The position numbers and the translations under genes were made by a program. A model generated the notes under the pieces. That model saw only the letters and a program-made list of their open reading frames with translations. It was not told where the DNA came from and did no database searches. A stretch of DNA of 64,000 nucleotides from Oscheius sp. JU75 (lineage: Eukaryota; Nematoda; Chromadorea; Rhabditida; Rhabditidae). Below, piece after piece: positions 44,979 to 56,162 of this stretch; the first letter of the stretch is position 1, and each line of letters opens with the position of its first letter. The DNA is taken from the NCBI GenBank assembly GCA_037178855.1, contig JASJZC010000006.1, positions 7,730,501 through 7,794,500 of the forward strand, in the 5' to 3' direction.

Positions 44979-46662
44979 ATGGACGATGACGACGATATCA
45001 TATGTCTAGATTCGCCTCCTTCTACAAGTACTAACAAGGTAAATTTTATAGCTTACTGTCGAAAGTCTGGTTCCAGCCGTCACTCCTCCCTAAATTCACA
45101 AGAGACCTCTTCGGTGTCAAGAAACTCACCAGACGCTCAGTCTCACAGCCAACACTGAACAGATTTGACGAATTTGAGGAAAATGAAGTGAAAAAGGTAG
45201 GATTTTCTGATTTCTGTCAAAAAAAGGTTCCAGTCAGCCCCATTGTCGACACAAGCTGCTGCCCTGCTCAGTCCTCCCCGGAAAAGTCGACAGCCCAAGT
45301 CTCGAAGCATACAGAAGGAGTTTTTCGGGGTTTACTGCCTCATTAGCCGGAGCACTAACAAATCTTACAAGGTTAGCTTCGATTTTCCACTTGCCAGAAT
45401 AGCTCAGAACCGTTGCTATGTCGGCTACACCGTAGATCCAAATAGACGAATCAATCAGCACAACGGAGGCAAAGAGAAGGGCGGAGCGAAGAAGACGGAC
45501 AATCGAGGACCCTGGGAGATGGTCTGCATCGTGCACGGCTTCCCGAACAATGTTGCGGCACTGCGATTCGAGTGGGCCTGGCAGAATCCAGATAAATCGA
45601 AGGCAATTCGTGATTTGAACATGAAGAAGCAGAAGAAAGAGTCCCCCTTCGGATTCAGGTAATCATTTTACTATCATTTTCGAATCAAGTTTCGGTTCCA
45701 GACTCCGAATTGCCTGTCAGCTGATGAACTGCAATCCGTGGAAGAGATTTGCACTTACCTTCAGATGGCTTCTACCTGTAAGTGCTGTTCATTTACTTCT
45801 AAAATGGCATCATTTTAGAAGGAAGAATTGCCGTTTCCCGAGGAAGTCAAGCCCCCGGTCCATATGGGCAAAGCCTACGGCTTGGTCACAAAATCGACGG
45901 TCATAGTAGCAGAAGAGCCGGAGAAATACACGCAATTGGGAAAGTGTAAAATCTGCTCCCTGCAAATAGAATCGGTAAACTTTTACGGAGAGTACGGCTC
46001 ATCTTCACCTTGTCAGAATGACCCCTTTGGCTAGGATGAACTCGATTTGGAAATTTTACCTGGCCGACCCCTTACTTCTGGACAGCCCATATCACTTCTT
46101 TCTTTGCTAGGGGGGGACCGAATCTTTTTCATGCTACGAAAGACATACCTGCCTATCTTTGCTGAAATCGAACTCAGACTATCAAGAATCACATCCGGCC
46201 AATACCATCTCCATACAAAAAAGACATAGAAAAACATTTCGAGTCAAAAATTTTGTACCCGAACAAACATCATTAGCTAAAGCTATTCCTGGGAAAAAGT
46301 TCGTTCTAGCTAATTGAGTTCGTGCTAGCAAAGTGAATCGAAACCGTAAATACTGTATTTTTTTCAGCTGGGCCACCTCGGACGCTGCTTGAAGGACAAC
46401 TGCACAGTTCATTTCCATCTGAAGTGCATAGCTACTTATGGTCAAGGAAACGAGAAAAACGTGTAAGTTCTCCACTTTTAAAACCTCTATTTCAATAATA
46501 CGCAGACAATTATTCCCCGTGCGCATCAGCTGTCCCGAATGCTACAATTCCGTCCTCTGGGGAGATCTGATTCGCGACCAACGAGCCCTGATCAAGGTGG
46601 CCGAAGCCAACGAGGAAAACGAGCAGCTGAGAGGGCGGCTGCTACGAAGTTTGGACAACTAA
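44979..46662 (+). CDS. slx1: SLX1 structure-specific endonuclease subunit
   Basis: Catalytic partner of SLX4 in the nucleus, cutting branched DNA such as Holliday junctions and 5' flaps during repair. Eight exons (44979-45038, 45077-45196, 45234-45371, 45408-45658, 45702-45777, 45819-45974, 46368-46462, 46506-46662) close in frame to 350 residues. An acidic start is followed by a basic linker and then the GIY-YIG domain: [26 protein letters not shown] with the conserved Arg, and FEWAWQNP with the catalytic Glu. The C-terminal zinc finger reads [22 protein letters not shown] and [12 protein letters not shown]. The N-terminal linker of about 85 residues before the nuclease is longer than usual. 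A TTGCAG acceptor lies one base before the ATG. An AATAAA is at 46693. The micropeptide gene follows 196 bp downstream. Confidence 0.95.
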
Positions 46663-46692
46663 CAGCCACTTGCATTTATTTGTATAAAGTAC

Positions 46693-46698
46693 AATAAA
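46693..46698 (+). terminator. AATAAA polyadenylation signal of SLX1
   Basis: AATAAA 31 nt past the SLX1 stop. Confidence 0.7.
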
Positions 46699-46858
46699 AT
46701 TACGACTTTGGATCAATGCGCGAGTATTTTCATTTCAAAGGACCCAGCCAAAGAGCCCGCACGTGAGGAATATTGATTTAGTGATAAGCGTCCTTTTAAT
46801 GTGATTTTGTGAGTTCTACGCACAAAAGCAATGTTTTTCAGAGTCAAACTTGCAAAAA

Positions 46859-47020
46859 ATGGTTCACATCTGTGTCGTCATAACGTCTATTGTTATTTTG
46901 GGAGGTCTCACGGCTTGCTTCGTCTTTTTCTGCTGTGTTTACAGGGCTATGATGAGAAGGAAGGCGTCAGAGAAGGAGGAAAACAGAAGGAACCAAGAGG
47001 GACTGATTGAGAACGTTTAA
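46859..47020 (+). CDS. 53-residue single-pass membrane micropeptide
   Basis: A single-exon frame starting MVHICVVITSIVILGG, with one membrane helix of about 24 residues (positions 4-28, including the Cys-rich TACFVFFCC), then a basic stop-transfer patch (MMRRK) and a charged 20-residue tail ending EGLIENV. A strong TTTTTCAG acceptor is 18 nt before the ATG and an AATAAA is 9 nt after the stop (47029), so it is framed exactly like a trans-spliced gene. It lies 196 bp behind SLX1 on the same strand and may be its operon partner. Four Cys near the inner leaflet could be palmitoylated. I do not recognise a family. Confidence 0.65.
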   Translation: MVHICVVITSIVILGGLTACFVFFCCVYRAMMRRKASEKEENRRNQEGLIENV

Positions 47021-47745
47021 AAGGTCTAAATAAAGATCTCTTTGAGATTTTTGATTCAACTGCTGCAAGCACAGAGCGTTTTAACTCCAGTTTCCATGAG
47101 AACGTCTCAAGTTCCATATTGTTACTTTCTATTTTCTCCTCCACTTTTCTACCTACCGAAATAATCCGCAGAAGCGCGACTCTGCAGAAGAAAAAAAAGG
47201 TTCGTTGCTGGTAAGGAGCTGGAAATTATTTCGGAAAAGGGAGGAAAGTACAGGGTTCAATGATGTCGTAGAGCCACGGTATCCCAGGTTCTGGTTCTTT
47301 AGCTAGTCCATTTACATCTGTGCATCTGTGGATACAGTGGCTCGACCCTAGTGCAGAATCAGAGGTCTTAGACTTTTTTTTCGATGTTTTCACCCGAATT
47401 AAAGAGCTTTTAACCCGAAGCGAGAGGGATATCATATATTTAGGCTTAGTGCCGATATACCATTGACCTGATGCGCAGCTTAGCCCACTTCAGTACATTC
47501 ACAAAAAATGAAGTCTTTGAGTCTCCAGCGCTTTTCCGTTTCTTCAATTCCCCCAGTTGTGACTTGCCTCTTTACTTGTTCAGTTTGAATGAGAACAGCA
47601 AGGAAACTTTCAGTTTGAGAAATGAAAGATGAGAGATCGAAGATTAATTACATGAGTGACTGCTTCCGTTCCAAATAACTAAAAAGATAAGTAACAATTC
47701 ATTGCAAGCTAGGCGAAAAAGGTAACAACAATGTGTGGAATGGGA
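47021..47745. other. Intergenic, no gene seen
   Basis: Contains the micropeptide polyadenylation signal at 47029-47034 and otherwise no supported feature. Confidence 0.4.
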
Positions 47746-48544
47746 TTAGGAGAACTTATCGAGGAGAATCGAGATATCATGCTGGTTAAGCTGGAACAGT
47801 AGCTGTCCATCGGGGGTATCTTCTTTGTGCATCGCATTCAGCCATGTTTTGTAGTTTTCCTTGCTGAAGCTAGGCTAAAACAACAAACCAGATTGAAGAG
47901 TTAGAAGACAACGTACAAATCCACCAACGAACATCTTCTTTTGAAAGGCGAACATGTAGAGATTGAGACAAAAGTAGCAACCGCTTTTCCCACAAACAAT
48001 TTCGCAAAACATCTCAGCAAGACAATGCAAAATTAGTTTAGTAACGTTGAAGCGGTCAGCTACGGTGCAGAGCTCATTGAGAAAGTTCAAAGCATCTGAA
48101 GGAAAATTAACAAGGTCAATCGGAGAACATACTCTTATTGTAGTCTACCATCTTTATAATGTCAGTACCGTATTCGTGGAAGTAGGCATCACAACCTTGT
48201 ATGTGATTAAAGAGGATGTTATCAGAGTTCAACGCGTTATATTCCGACATTCTGCCGTAGTACATGATTTCCAGAATCTTATTGAAAATGTCGACAGAGA
48301 CTTCCTTGATCTCGACGCGGTTTTCCCTGGCCTGAGATTTCATACCGTCAGCAAAAGTGGGCATCCAAACCATTTTGAAGTCGCCCAACAGCATAGCCTT
48401 GAATACGTCGGAATGAGCGGCCAAAACCATTCTATGAACCTTGAAATCTTGCTCCTCAATGAAAAGAGTGAGATCGGAGATGGATGCATCGCCGAATGTG
48501 ATTGGAGTCGGCCTTCTCTTTCTTTTAGCGGACGGATCGGCCAT
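47746..48544 (-). CDS. BTB/POZ-domain protein
   Basis: A 239-residue protein in three exons (48133-48544, 47917-48095, 47746-47874), all in frame. After a basic start (MADPSAKRKRRPTPITFGD) comes a BTB domain: SISDLTLFIEEQDFKVHRMV, LAAHSDVFKAMLLGDF and RVEIKEVSVDIFNKILEIMY. The second part, with NELCTVADRFNVTKLILHCL, is the helical end of the BTB fold. The last exon (KENYKTWLNAMH, then DISILLDKFS) resembles the short helical tail seen in nematode BTB proteins that act as cullin-3 substrate adaptors. No MATH domain or Kelch repeats are present. Two pseudogene relatives occur in this window (48700-49299 and 20827-21467), so the family is expanding and decaying here. The adaptor role is inferred from the fold. 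Confidence 0.85.
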
Positions 48545-48699
48545 TTTGACTGGACAGCAGCCGATTTCTCAGAAACCCGGAAAGAGGAAGAAAGAATGAG
48601 AAGAAAAGTGAGGGATCGAATCCAGATGAGAAACTGGCCCCCTTCAGCAATAACCAGAGAAATGCGTAACAATTCATTGTAAACTAAGCGGAAAAGGTA

Positions 48700-49299
48700 A
48701 CAATGTGAGAAATGGTATTAGGTGAACTTCTTGATGATGGTAGAAATATTGTACTAAACGAGCTGGAACATCAGCTTTACTCACAAAAACATCTTCTTTT
48801 GAAGGGTGAACAGGTTGAGACAAAAATAGAATTCGTTTTGACCGCATATAACCCGTTGAACATTTTTTCTAGACAATTTCCCACCAAATACGTGACATAG
48901 AAGCGGTCAGCTGCGGCCCAAAGCTCATTCACGAAATTCTAAACTTCTGAAAAAGTATTCACAAGGGTCCCTTGGAAGGCTTTCTCTGACTGGGGTTTCC
49001 CATCTTCCTAATGTCTGTTCCGTCGTCATGAAAATAATACTGCTTATTATGACCAAATTTGATGGAGGTAGCAGATTTCATATCGTCATGCTCCGACATT
49101 CTGCTGTAGTATGTAATTTCAACAACAGATCTCCTTGAAGTCGCCTAATAGCATGACCTTGAAAACTTCGGGATGCATAGCGAGACCAATCTGTGAACCT
49201 TGACGGGATTTCGACGAAGAAAGTGACATTAGAGATGGATTCACCACCGAATGTGATAGGAGCTGGCCGTTTCTTTTTCACACCAGGCGGATCGGACAT
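48700..49299 (-). pseudogene. BTB/POZ pseudogene, tandem copy of the gene next door
   Basis: Begins MSDPPGVKKKRPAPITFGGE, then loses frame after NVTFFVE. The parental segments HPEVFKVMLLGDFKEI, RMSEHDDM and NELWAAADRFYVTYLVGNCL appear in different frames, and about 40 residues between the LLGDF and RMSE segments are deleted. Same order and orientation as the intact gene, so a tandem duplicate that has decayed. Confidence 0.85.
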
Positions 49300-49852
49300 T
49301 CTGGCTGTAAAAAGGTGCTTTTTTTTTTAGAAACTTGGGAAGGAAAAGAGTATGAAAGTTTGCAGAGAGCGTCTAATAGTAAGACGAAGCATTTCCAGTA
49401 GATGCGCCAGAAGTCACAAACAATCAAACCTGGCCTGGCTGGCCTTAATTGTTGACCAAAAGCGCGCGGTCAATTCAGAACGAGATTGGCTAGACATATT
49501 GTAGAATTTTTCCTCGCGGGACATTTATTTCTTATCAGCCTTTTTTTTGTTGCCATTGGCTATATTTGTATCGATTCTACATCTTCGAGAGTGAAAACCA
49601 GGTGACAGTTCTGTGATCCGCGGGGTAGGGCGGCATCAAACAAAGAAAAACCTTCTCAAGTCGAGCGATTTATACCCCTGTTTGTTTGACTAACACAAAG
49701 AAAATAACCGTAAAAAAGGTGAGAAAATTGATGGAAAGAAAACTGCGAAAAACCGCTGCTAAACGCTAAATATTTAAATGACTGGCGCGGCGGGTCCCGC
49801 GAGGAAAACTCTACAGTATGCCGTCAGTCAATCACGTTCCTGAACGTACTAT

Positions 49853-50390
49853 ATGGTTTGTTCAAAAAAAAAAAAGAAGGACTAGTGTCCCGAAATGCTT
49901 ACGTGGCGTGACCCCTGGAAGGACGGGAATTCAAATTTAACAATTTTTTTTTATCAATGTACAGCCTTCATTCTCTTTGTTTTCCGGAGTTTTTCGTTTG
50001 CTTCCGGTAAAGGCTGCTAGTAGACACGCTTTAGAAATAAAAGGAACGAAAGAGAACCCGAAAACAAGCTGCTAGACTGAAAACCAAAAAGAGCGAAAAA
50101 TTAACTCGTTTTGAAAGGTACTCCAGACGCGCGGGATTTCAGATAGAGTTGATATTTTGGTTTTCAGTCTAGCAGCTTGTTTTCGGGTTCTCTTTTGTTC
50201 CTTTTATTTCTAAAGCGTGTCTACTAGCAGCCTTTACCGGAAGCAAACGAAAAACTCCGGAAAACAAAGAGAATGAAGGCTGTACATTGATTAAAAAAAA
50301 TTGTTAAATTTGAATTCCCGCCCTCCCAGGGGTCCCGCCACGTAAGCATTTCGGGACACTGTAGTCCTTCTTTTTTTTTAACAAACCATA
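49853..50390. repeat. Near-perfect 237-bp inverted repeat (foldback element)
   Basis: Left arm 49853-50089 and right arm 50154-50390 are reverse complements with only scattered mismatches, separated by 64 bp. The ends read ATGGTTTGTT and AACAAACCAT. No ORF for a transposase. A transcript of it would fold into a long double-stranded RNA. Confidence 0.9.
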
Positions 50391-50470
50391 CAAGCCGGGC
50401 TGGCCGTCGCAAATATTTCGGCCAGGGTTGCGATGCCTGCATGCACCTTAGGCCCGGAAGAAGGTCGGGC

Positions 50471-50675
50471 CCGGCCAATTTTTAGCGCTCAGGGTGCGCA
50501 ACAGAAGTCAGCCAGTTCGGGGTCAAGTCTGCATACTTTTTCCATTTTGCGTTGTTCTGCAAAGTTGTAGCAAATCTCCTCTACGATTTTACAGAACATG
50601 GCAAAACTAAAAAAATAGTCTTAACTCCTAAATGGTCGACTTCTGTTGCGCACCCTGAGCGCTGAAAATTGGCTC
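50471..50675. repeat. Dispersed hairpin element, copy 16 (extended)
   Basis: The core hairpin (TTGTTCTGCAAAGTTGTAG, then CTACGATTTTACAGAACA) is nested in longer arms: AGCGCTCAGGGTGCGCAACA at the left and TGTTGCGCACCCTGAGCGCT at the right, a 20-bp perfect inverted match. About 205 bp in all. Confidence 0.8.
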
Positions 50676-50933
50676 GTCCCAAAATGTAGGGCGCAGGCCT
50701 AACAAGTTCAATTCTATATTTGTTCGACTCGACTCTAGGTATAGTCGAGCTGAGCTAAATACCCTAAAATTCTGTTTCCACAACGGTAAACATTCGATTT
50801 TCTCTTAGTTTGAGCAAAGACAAACGTGCCTAAGGCCGCAATCAACAAATTTGCAACAACAAAAAAACGCTGAAAATTGTGCTATTCTCTTTTTACTCCT
50901 TTTTCCGTTCTGTAATAACTCCATTGATTCAGA

Positions 50934-51467
50934 ATGTCCCAGGAGCAGCTGACGGAGGAGCAAATCGCCGAGTTCAAGGAAGCCTTCAACCTCTTCGACA
51001 GGGAAGGCAAAGGCGTCATCACCACCAAAGATCTCGGTACCATTATGCGCGCCCTCGGCCAGAATCCCACCGAAGCCGAGCTGCAGCAGCTCATCAACGA
51101 AGTGGACACCGACGGTTTATTTTTCTTACTTTTGAAGTTAAAGCCTTTTCCAGGCAGCGGCACAGTCGACTGCAAGGAATTCATGAGCCTGATGTCGAGG
51201 AAGGTGACCAATGTTGGCGACGACATCAATGAAGTTCGCGAAGCTTTCCGGGTATGTTCATTCTTTATTCCCATCATCTTCCAATTCCAGATTTTCGACA
51301 AGGACGGCAACGGATTCATCTCTGCTGCCGAGCTTCGTCACGTCATGACGAACCTCGGTGAGAAGCTGACTGATGAGGAAGTCGACGAGATGATGCGCGA
51401 GGCCGACATTGACGGAGACGGCCAAGTCAACTACGAAGATTTTGTCGCCATGATGACTAGACGCTAA
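50934..51467 (+). CDS. Calmodulin-like EF-hand protein
   Basis: A 151-residue four-EF-hand protein in three exons (50934-51114, 51154-51251, 51291-51467). It starts [20 protein letters not shown] like calmodulin. EF3 ([13 protein letters not shown]) and EF4 ([13 protein letters not shown]) keep all calcium-binding positions, and EF2 ([13 protein letters not shown]) is also complete. EF1 reads [13 protein letters not shown], with Lys at loop position 5, so it probably binds calcium poorly. The central linker ([16 protein letters not shown]) differs from calmodulin's. True calmodulin is almost invariant in animals, so this is a paralogue. The C-lobe is close to identical to calmodulin, so it may compete for or share its targets. 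The start follows a GATTCAG acceptor. An AATAAA is at 51495. Confidence 0.92.
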   Translation: MSQEQLTEEQIAEFKEAFNLFDREGKGVITTKDLGTIMRALGQNPTEAELQQLINEVDTDGLFFLLLKLKPFPGSGTVDCKEFMSLMSRKVTNVGDDINEVREAFRVCSFFIPIIFQFQIFDKDGNGFISAAELRHVMTNLGEKLTDEEVDEMMREADIDGDGQVNYEDFVAMMTRR

Positions 51468-51494
51468 GACCACTTTTTGTGCATGTCAATACTC

Positions 51495-51500
51495 AATAAA
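51495..51500 (+). terminator. AATAAA polyadenylation signal of the calmodulin-like gene
   Basis: AATAAA 28 nt past the stop codon. Confidence 0.7.
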
Positions 51501-51696
51501 GATTCTGTATAGCCCAGCTTTGAATCACTTTGTTTCTATCGGCCTGTATTTGTGGGGTTGACAGGGAGAGTCTGAGTCTCGCAGCGAATATGTAGCCTTT
51601 TCGTGAAAAGTGTGTTCGATAGTTTGAATTCTTATTTTCCTTCGGTTTTGTGTCTCCGATTTCCCCCTTGTTCAAGCAAGCTTTTGGTGTTACGAA

Positions 51697-54600
51697 ATGG
51701 ACGACGAGGCCAATGAAAACGGAGCCTCTTCTTCTCACAAGGACCTTACATTGGGCGGCGTCAATGTCGCCGATTATGTTCCTAGTTAGTTGTTGTGCTC
51801 ACCGAGAAAAAGCTTCAACTCAGACGATTCGAACGAAACTGATACTGTGCTGAGTCGTTTCGTGCGAAATGAGATCTCGTACAACGAGTTTATGCGTCTC
51901 AGTGGTGGTCGTACGATTGAAGACGAGCTAGTAGATGCAGGTACGGTCTTTTCTGTCGATCACTTTTCTAATTCTGTGGCATTCAGACGCTGAAGAGGAA
52001 TTCGATAATGCGTCTGCAGTTGCCGGTCCCTCCACAGCTGCCGGTGGCAATTCAACCACTACTGACGCCGGAGATTTGCCTTTTTTCGTCAGAAATCTCG
52101 TCAAAGAGGTAGCGTTTCCTCGTTATCTGTTATCAGTGCTTTTTTTTAGGTCATTTTGGACGAGAACAACGACAAAAATCCGACGTCTATGACAATTGCC
52201 AAGGCAATAGAAGGTGACGAGCCTCTAATTCCGTCAGAGCAGTCAGCTTTCACGGCTCCAGGTACCCAATTCTTCTATCGAGGTATAATGTTGGTTCTAG
52301 GGTCAAAAGTCCCCGTGAAGAAGATCCAGAAGACGATGGATGCGCTGCTAGGACAGGCCAATGTCGAGTACGCACGTGGAAACATTCGCGAAGCTCTGGA
52401 TCTCCTGCTGGAGGTCATCAGGACGGATCCTCGCAACGCGGCCGCCTACCAGCAGGTCTCGGACATGTACGACGAGTGTGGCGATCGACAGAAGAGCTTG
52501 CAGTGAGTAGTTTTAGGTCTCCTTTCCTATAAATTTCCCTTTAGATACGGTCTGCTAGCTGCTCATCTGAACCCACGAACCCCGTCGGATTTGTGGATGC
52601 GATGGGGAGATCTGTCTACTGAGTTGAATCTGCTCGAGGAGGCCTCGGCCTGCTACGGACGCGCCATAAAAATCGACATCGGAAACTTTTCCTATTATGA
52701 GAAACGCATCCAGACTCTGGACGCCTTGGGATATCGTCCGCTGGCCATGCGAATGCGCCTCCAGGCCATGCAGGAAATTACCGTGAAGGGCAACGAAATA
52801 TCGTGGAAATGGTTCGAGGACACGATCAAAAAGGTAAGGAGATAACTTTTCCGATTGTTACTGCTTTCAGACGGCCGGCTATTACATTGGCGTGAACGAC
52901 GAGGACAAAGCCATCACGTGTCTCGAGATATTCATCACGAGAAGTCGAGAATTCAAGGAGGATGCCAGCTCCCAGCACGAGATCCTTTTGAGTCTGCTTC
53001 TGTCCAAAGAACGATTCATTGAAGCCAGCAGATTCATTTTGGCCTTGGTCGATGGAATCAAGGTGGTCCATCATACGGGTCCAAAGGCCGGAGAACCGGC
53101 TCTAGAAGTGAGTTGTGGGATTGTTTGCTGAAAGAATATCTATTTCCCTTCTCGTAGCTCCAGACTCATTGTCTGAGTTGTGATACTAATGAAGGATCAC
53201 AAACCTGGTCAGGCCAGGTTCGCTCGCATAGGGCGCTCTGGCCAGGTCCAGGTTACTGACAGAAGGCGCCCTCAGCGTGCAAACATGACCGACGCGAACA
53301 TTTTGGCCGGGTTTGCATTCCAAGATCCCTCACATTTTCACATATATCAAGCTAACAGTACGACTTTTGACTGTACACCCATCCTTGGTTGAGTTCGCAA
53401 AATGCCAATACACATTATTGAAGGCTGTAATCACCACCCAATTTCCAGATTTTCTTCATCGGAGGTGTCTACTTCGTTCGACCATATCCGCCGCCGGAAA
53501 ATGTCGAGTTCGTCGTGGAAGATCACTTTCCGACAGTCATGCTGGCCCGACTTGTCGTCTGCTTCCTCGGAATCGGTCGCAAAGATCTTGCCGAAGTGAT
53601 TTTGTCCTCTACTTCCGTCAGTTATTTGTCCATTTCAGCCCCTAAAAGAGACCCTGCTCCGACGAGATCTCAGTGCTTCCATCCTCGAGCCGCCGATTCT
53701 CGAGGTGGCGAAGTCGTATTTCGTTGCTGGAAATTACAAGGGATGCAAGGTAATCACTTTTTCTTAAATGTTAACAAAAAAAACAATCCCAGCAATTTGT
53801 CGAGAAGGTCTCAAATTTCGAGAACATGGCTGAGAATCCCGAGCTGCAGTTCGTCTACGGAAATGCTCTTTCGTCGCTGAAGGATTACAAAAACGCGGCT
53901 GAGGCATTCGAAAGATGTCTTGACGTAGCTTTGAAGCATTCGTCGCTGTATATTCACCATTTTGCAGTTTCTACCCACACACGTGGATGCCCGTATCAAT
54001 CTGGCCGGTCTCCAGTTGAAGGCCGGAAACACCGATCTCGCGCTGTCCACACTCCAGGGCTTCGATCTGGATGCGTGTTCGAACCTACCGGTATGTCATT
54101 GTGTGCGCTGTTTTTCCTACGGTGTGAGACGCTCTAGTGCGGTCTCGCGGAGCTCGACCTGTTGCCTAAAAATCTCATATATTCTCGCGTGCTTGCCCGT
54201 TTTCTGAGGTCATTCACAGTCCTGTTTCCAGCGACAAGTTAGCATCGGATAAGACGAGAGAATACCTGAACAAAATGAGAGTCGCGAAGTCAGTCATTAA
54301 AAGAATTAGACAAGGCAGATCACACTTTGTTTTAACAAAACCTCTGATTCCAGGACGAGCGTCTTCTTATACGCCAGGCCGAAGTTCTTTTCGAGAGGAA
54401 GCAACAGGACCAGTTTATCCGCTGTGTCCGAATGCTACTGGTCCCGCACTTCTACGAAATTCACAAGAACCCGGACGTCTTTCAGAAGAGGCGCACGAGC
54501 AAGTCTAATCCAGGTTTTACTTAGCCCATACCTTCCAAAATCTGCTTTATTTCTAGGCCTCCAACTGAGCAACACTCTTCGCACCGTGGCTCTGAACGTG

Positions 54601-56162
54601 ATCCAGAACACGGCTTGGGAAAAGTTCGTCCGACGACTTGGCTCAGTCGCGGTCAGTAAGGGCCGAACCACCACGGATCTGGACGTGGTGATGCTACACG
54701 ACTACTGCTTCAAGTTGCTCGAGAATCTGGTGGATCAGGAGCGATATCAGGATGCTCTAGTGGTCTGTTGCTACGCCTTCATCCAGCCCAAGATCTGCAA
54801 GACGGACAAGGTCAAGACGTTCAGAGATCTGCTCTACTTTTGTGCCATCAAGGCTGGCAGTTGGCCGTTGGCCTTCGAATTTGTCCGATGGTTCCATGCT
54901 ATGAGAACGGTACGTTTTCGGGAAACCTTCCATGATTTTTGGGCTGCCATAAACCTTGCGGTACCCATTGAATCGACAATCATTCAGCATATTCAAACGC
55001 TTTGTAGTTGTCTTCTTCCTGAATAGCTTACATTGTACTTGACTGTGTTTTTGCGCAACTGCCACGGAGAAGCGTTTGTGTCCCCTGTTGATTTCGCTCC
55101 GGTTGCGCGATCTGCCATGGCAGAGATCAGTTGACTACTTGTCGGTATATATCAGTGAGAGTGGGATCTGATCGGTTTGTTTAGTAGGAGCAACCGAATT
55201 TTCCTTTTTTTCCTACCGTACCCCGATACAACACTTTGTAGTGCTATTTTGGGTCTCTGAGTACGATGAGGGGTTTAGAAAGTCGGAGAAACGAGTTACT
55301 ACACTGAACCACTAGAAGTTTGAAATGAAGGCTGGAAGCTCTGTAATTGCAATCGTGTCCATGAGGTTTATGACTGCTATACGCTGTTTTGCTTATGTTT
55401 TTTTCTATCACTCCATTTTAAGAACGGCGACCAAGAAATCACCGGGCAGCTGCACAAGAGGATCTTCAACGCCATGAACTATGTGTTCTGTCACTCGCAG
55501 AACGTCTCCTATCACCGTTTCATCATGCGCGCCCTGGCCAAATCGCAAGGAAACAATGCTCTTCAGACGATCTCCGGCAACAACTCTCTCATAACGGGTA
55601 CCTATCGTCATGCACTCGGTAATTTTTATGCTCCTCTTCCAAAAAACAGTCTAGGCGAGTACCTCCGCGTCTGGAACATGAACAGAAACAACCCGCTGAT
55701 TTGTCTCCTTCTCGCCCTCACCTTCACCCACATGTCATGCAAAAAGGATCTCAGCAGCAGGCATATGATAGCTTTAAGAGTAGATTCTTTTTCGTAGCAC
55801 TTTAATCGAGGTTTTTAAGGGAATTGCGTTTATGAAGAAGTACGAAAAGGTCAGAGCATGCTCTCAGGAGGTCTGGTATAATATCGGTCGAATGTTCCAT
55901 CAGATGTCCATCATCCCGCTCGCTCTGCACTTTTATAGCAAGGTTTGATCCTTCTCCCCTGTAATTTCAAAAAAGCTTTCAGGTCCTAGAAACCCCTCCG
56001 CCCGAAGTTTTCACGACCGGCCTGGATGGAAACGATGAGCTCTGTCCTCCGGACACGTACGATCTGCGTCCATTCGCTGCCCACAATCTGGCTCTGATCT
56101 ACAGAGCCAGCGGAAACGACTACCTCGCCAGACAGGTCTACGAAAAACACCTTCTTGTATAA
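51697..56162 (+). CDS. GTF3C3: TFIIIC subunit GTF3C3 (TFIIIC102), TPR protein
   Basis: Subunit of the RNA polymerase III factor TFIIIC, which binds the A and B boxes of tRNA genes and recruits TFIIIB. Sixteen exons (first 51697-51784, last 55983-56162) close in frame to 951 residues, near the family's usual size. The N-terminus is acidic. The first TPR block reads KKIQKTMDALLGQANVEYAR, GNIREALDLLLEVIRTDPRN and AAAYQQVSDMYDECGD, nearly identical to animal and yeast relatives. A second TPR block includes FVYGNALSSLKDYKNAAEAF. The C-terminal part has MNYVFCHSQNVSYHRFIMRA and EVWYNIGRMFHQMSIIPLAL, both hallmarks of this subunit. Most introns are 37-47 nt; two are longer (53108-53448 and 54910-55422). 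A candidate exon at 54143-54230 was left out because the frame closes without it. Confidence 0.95.

Larger units (their letters stand above)
49300..50933. other. Calmodulin upstream region with large inverted repeats
   Basis: No gene. Holds the 237-bp inverted repeat (49853-50390), the longest hairpin-family copy (50471-50675), and the probable calmodulin promoter. Confidence 0.5.

Noticed and set aside
54143-54230. Extra GTF3C3 exon
   Set aside because: An open piece with AG/GT borders exists, but exons on either side join directly in phase and match the family's LPDERLLIRQ continuity.
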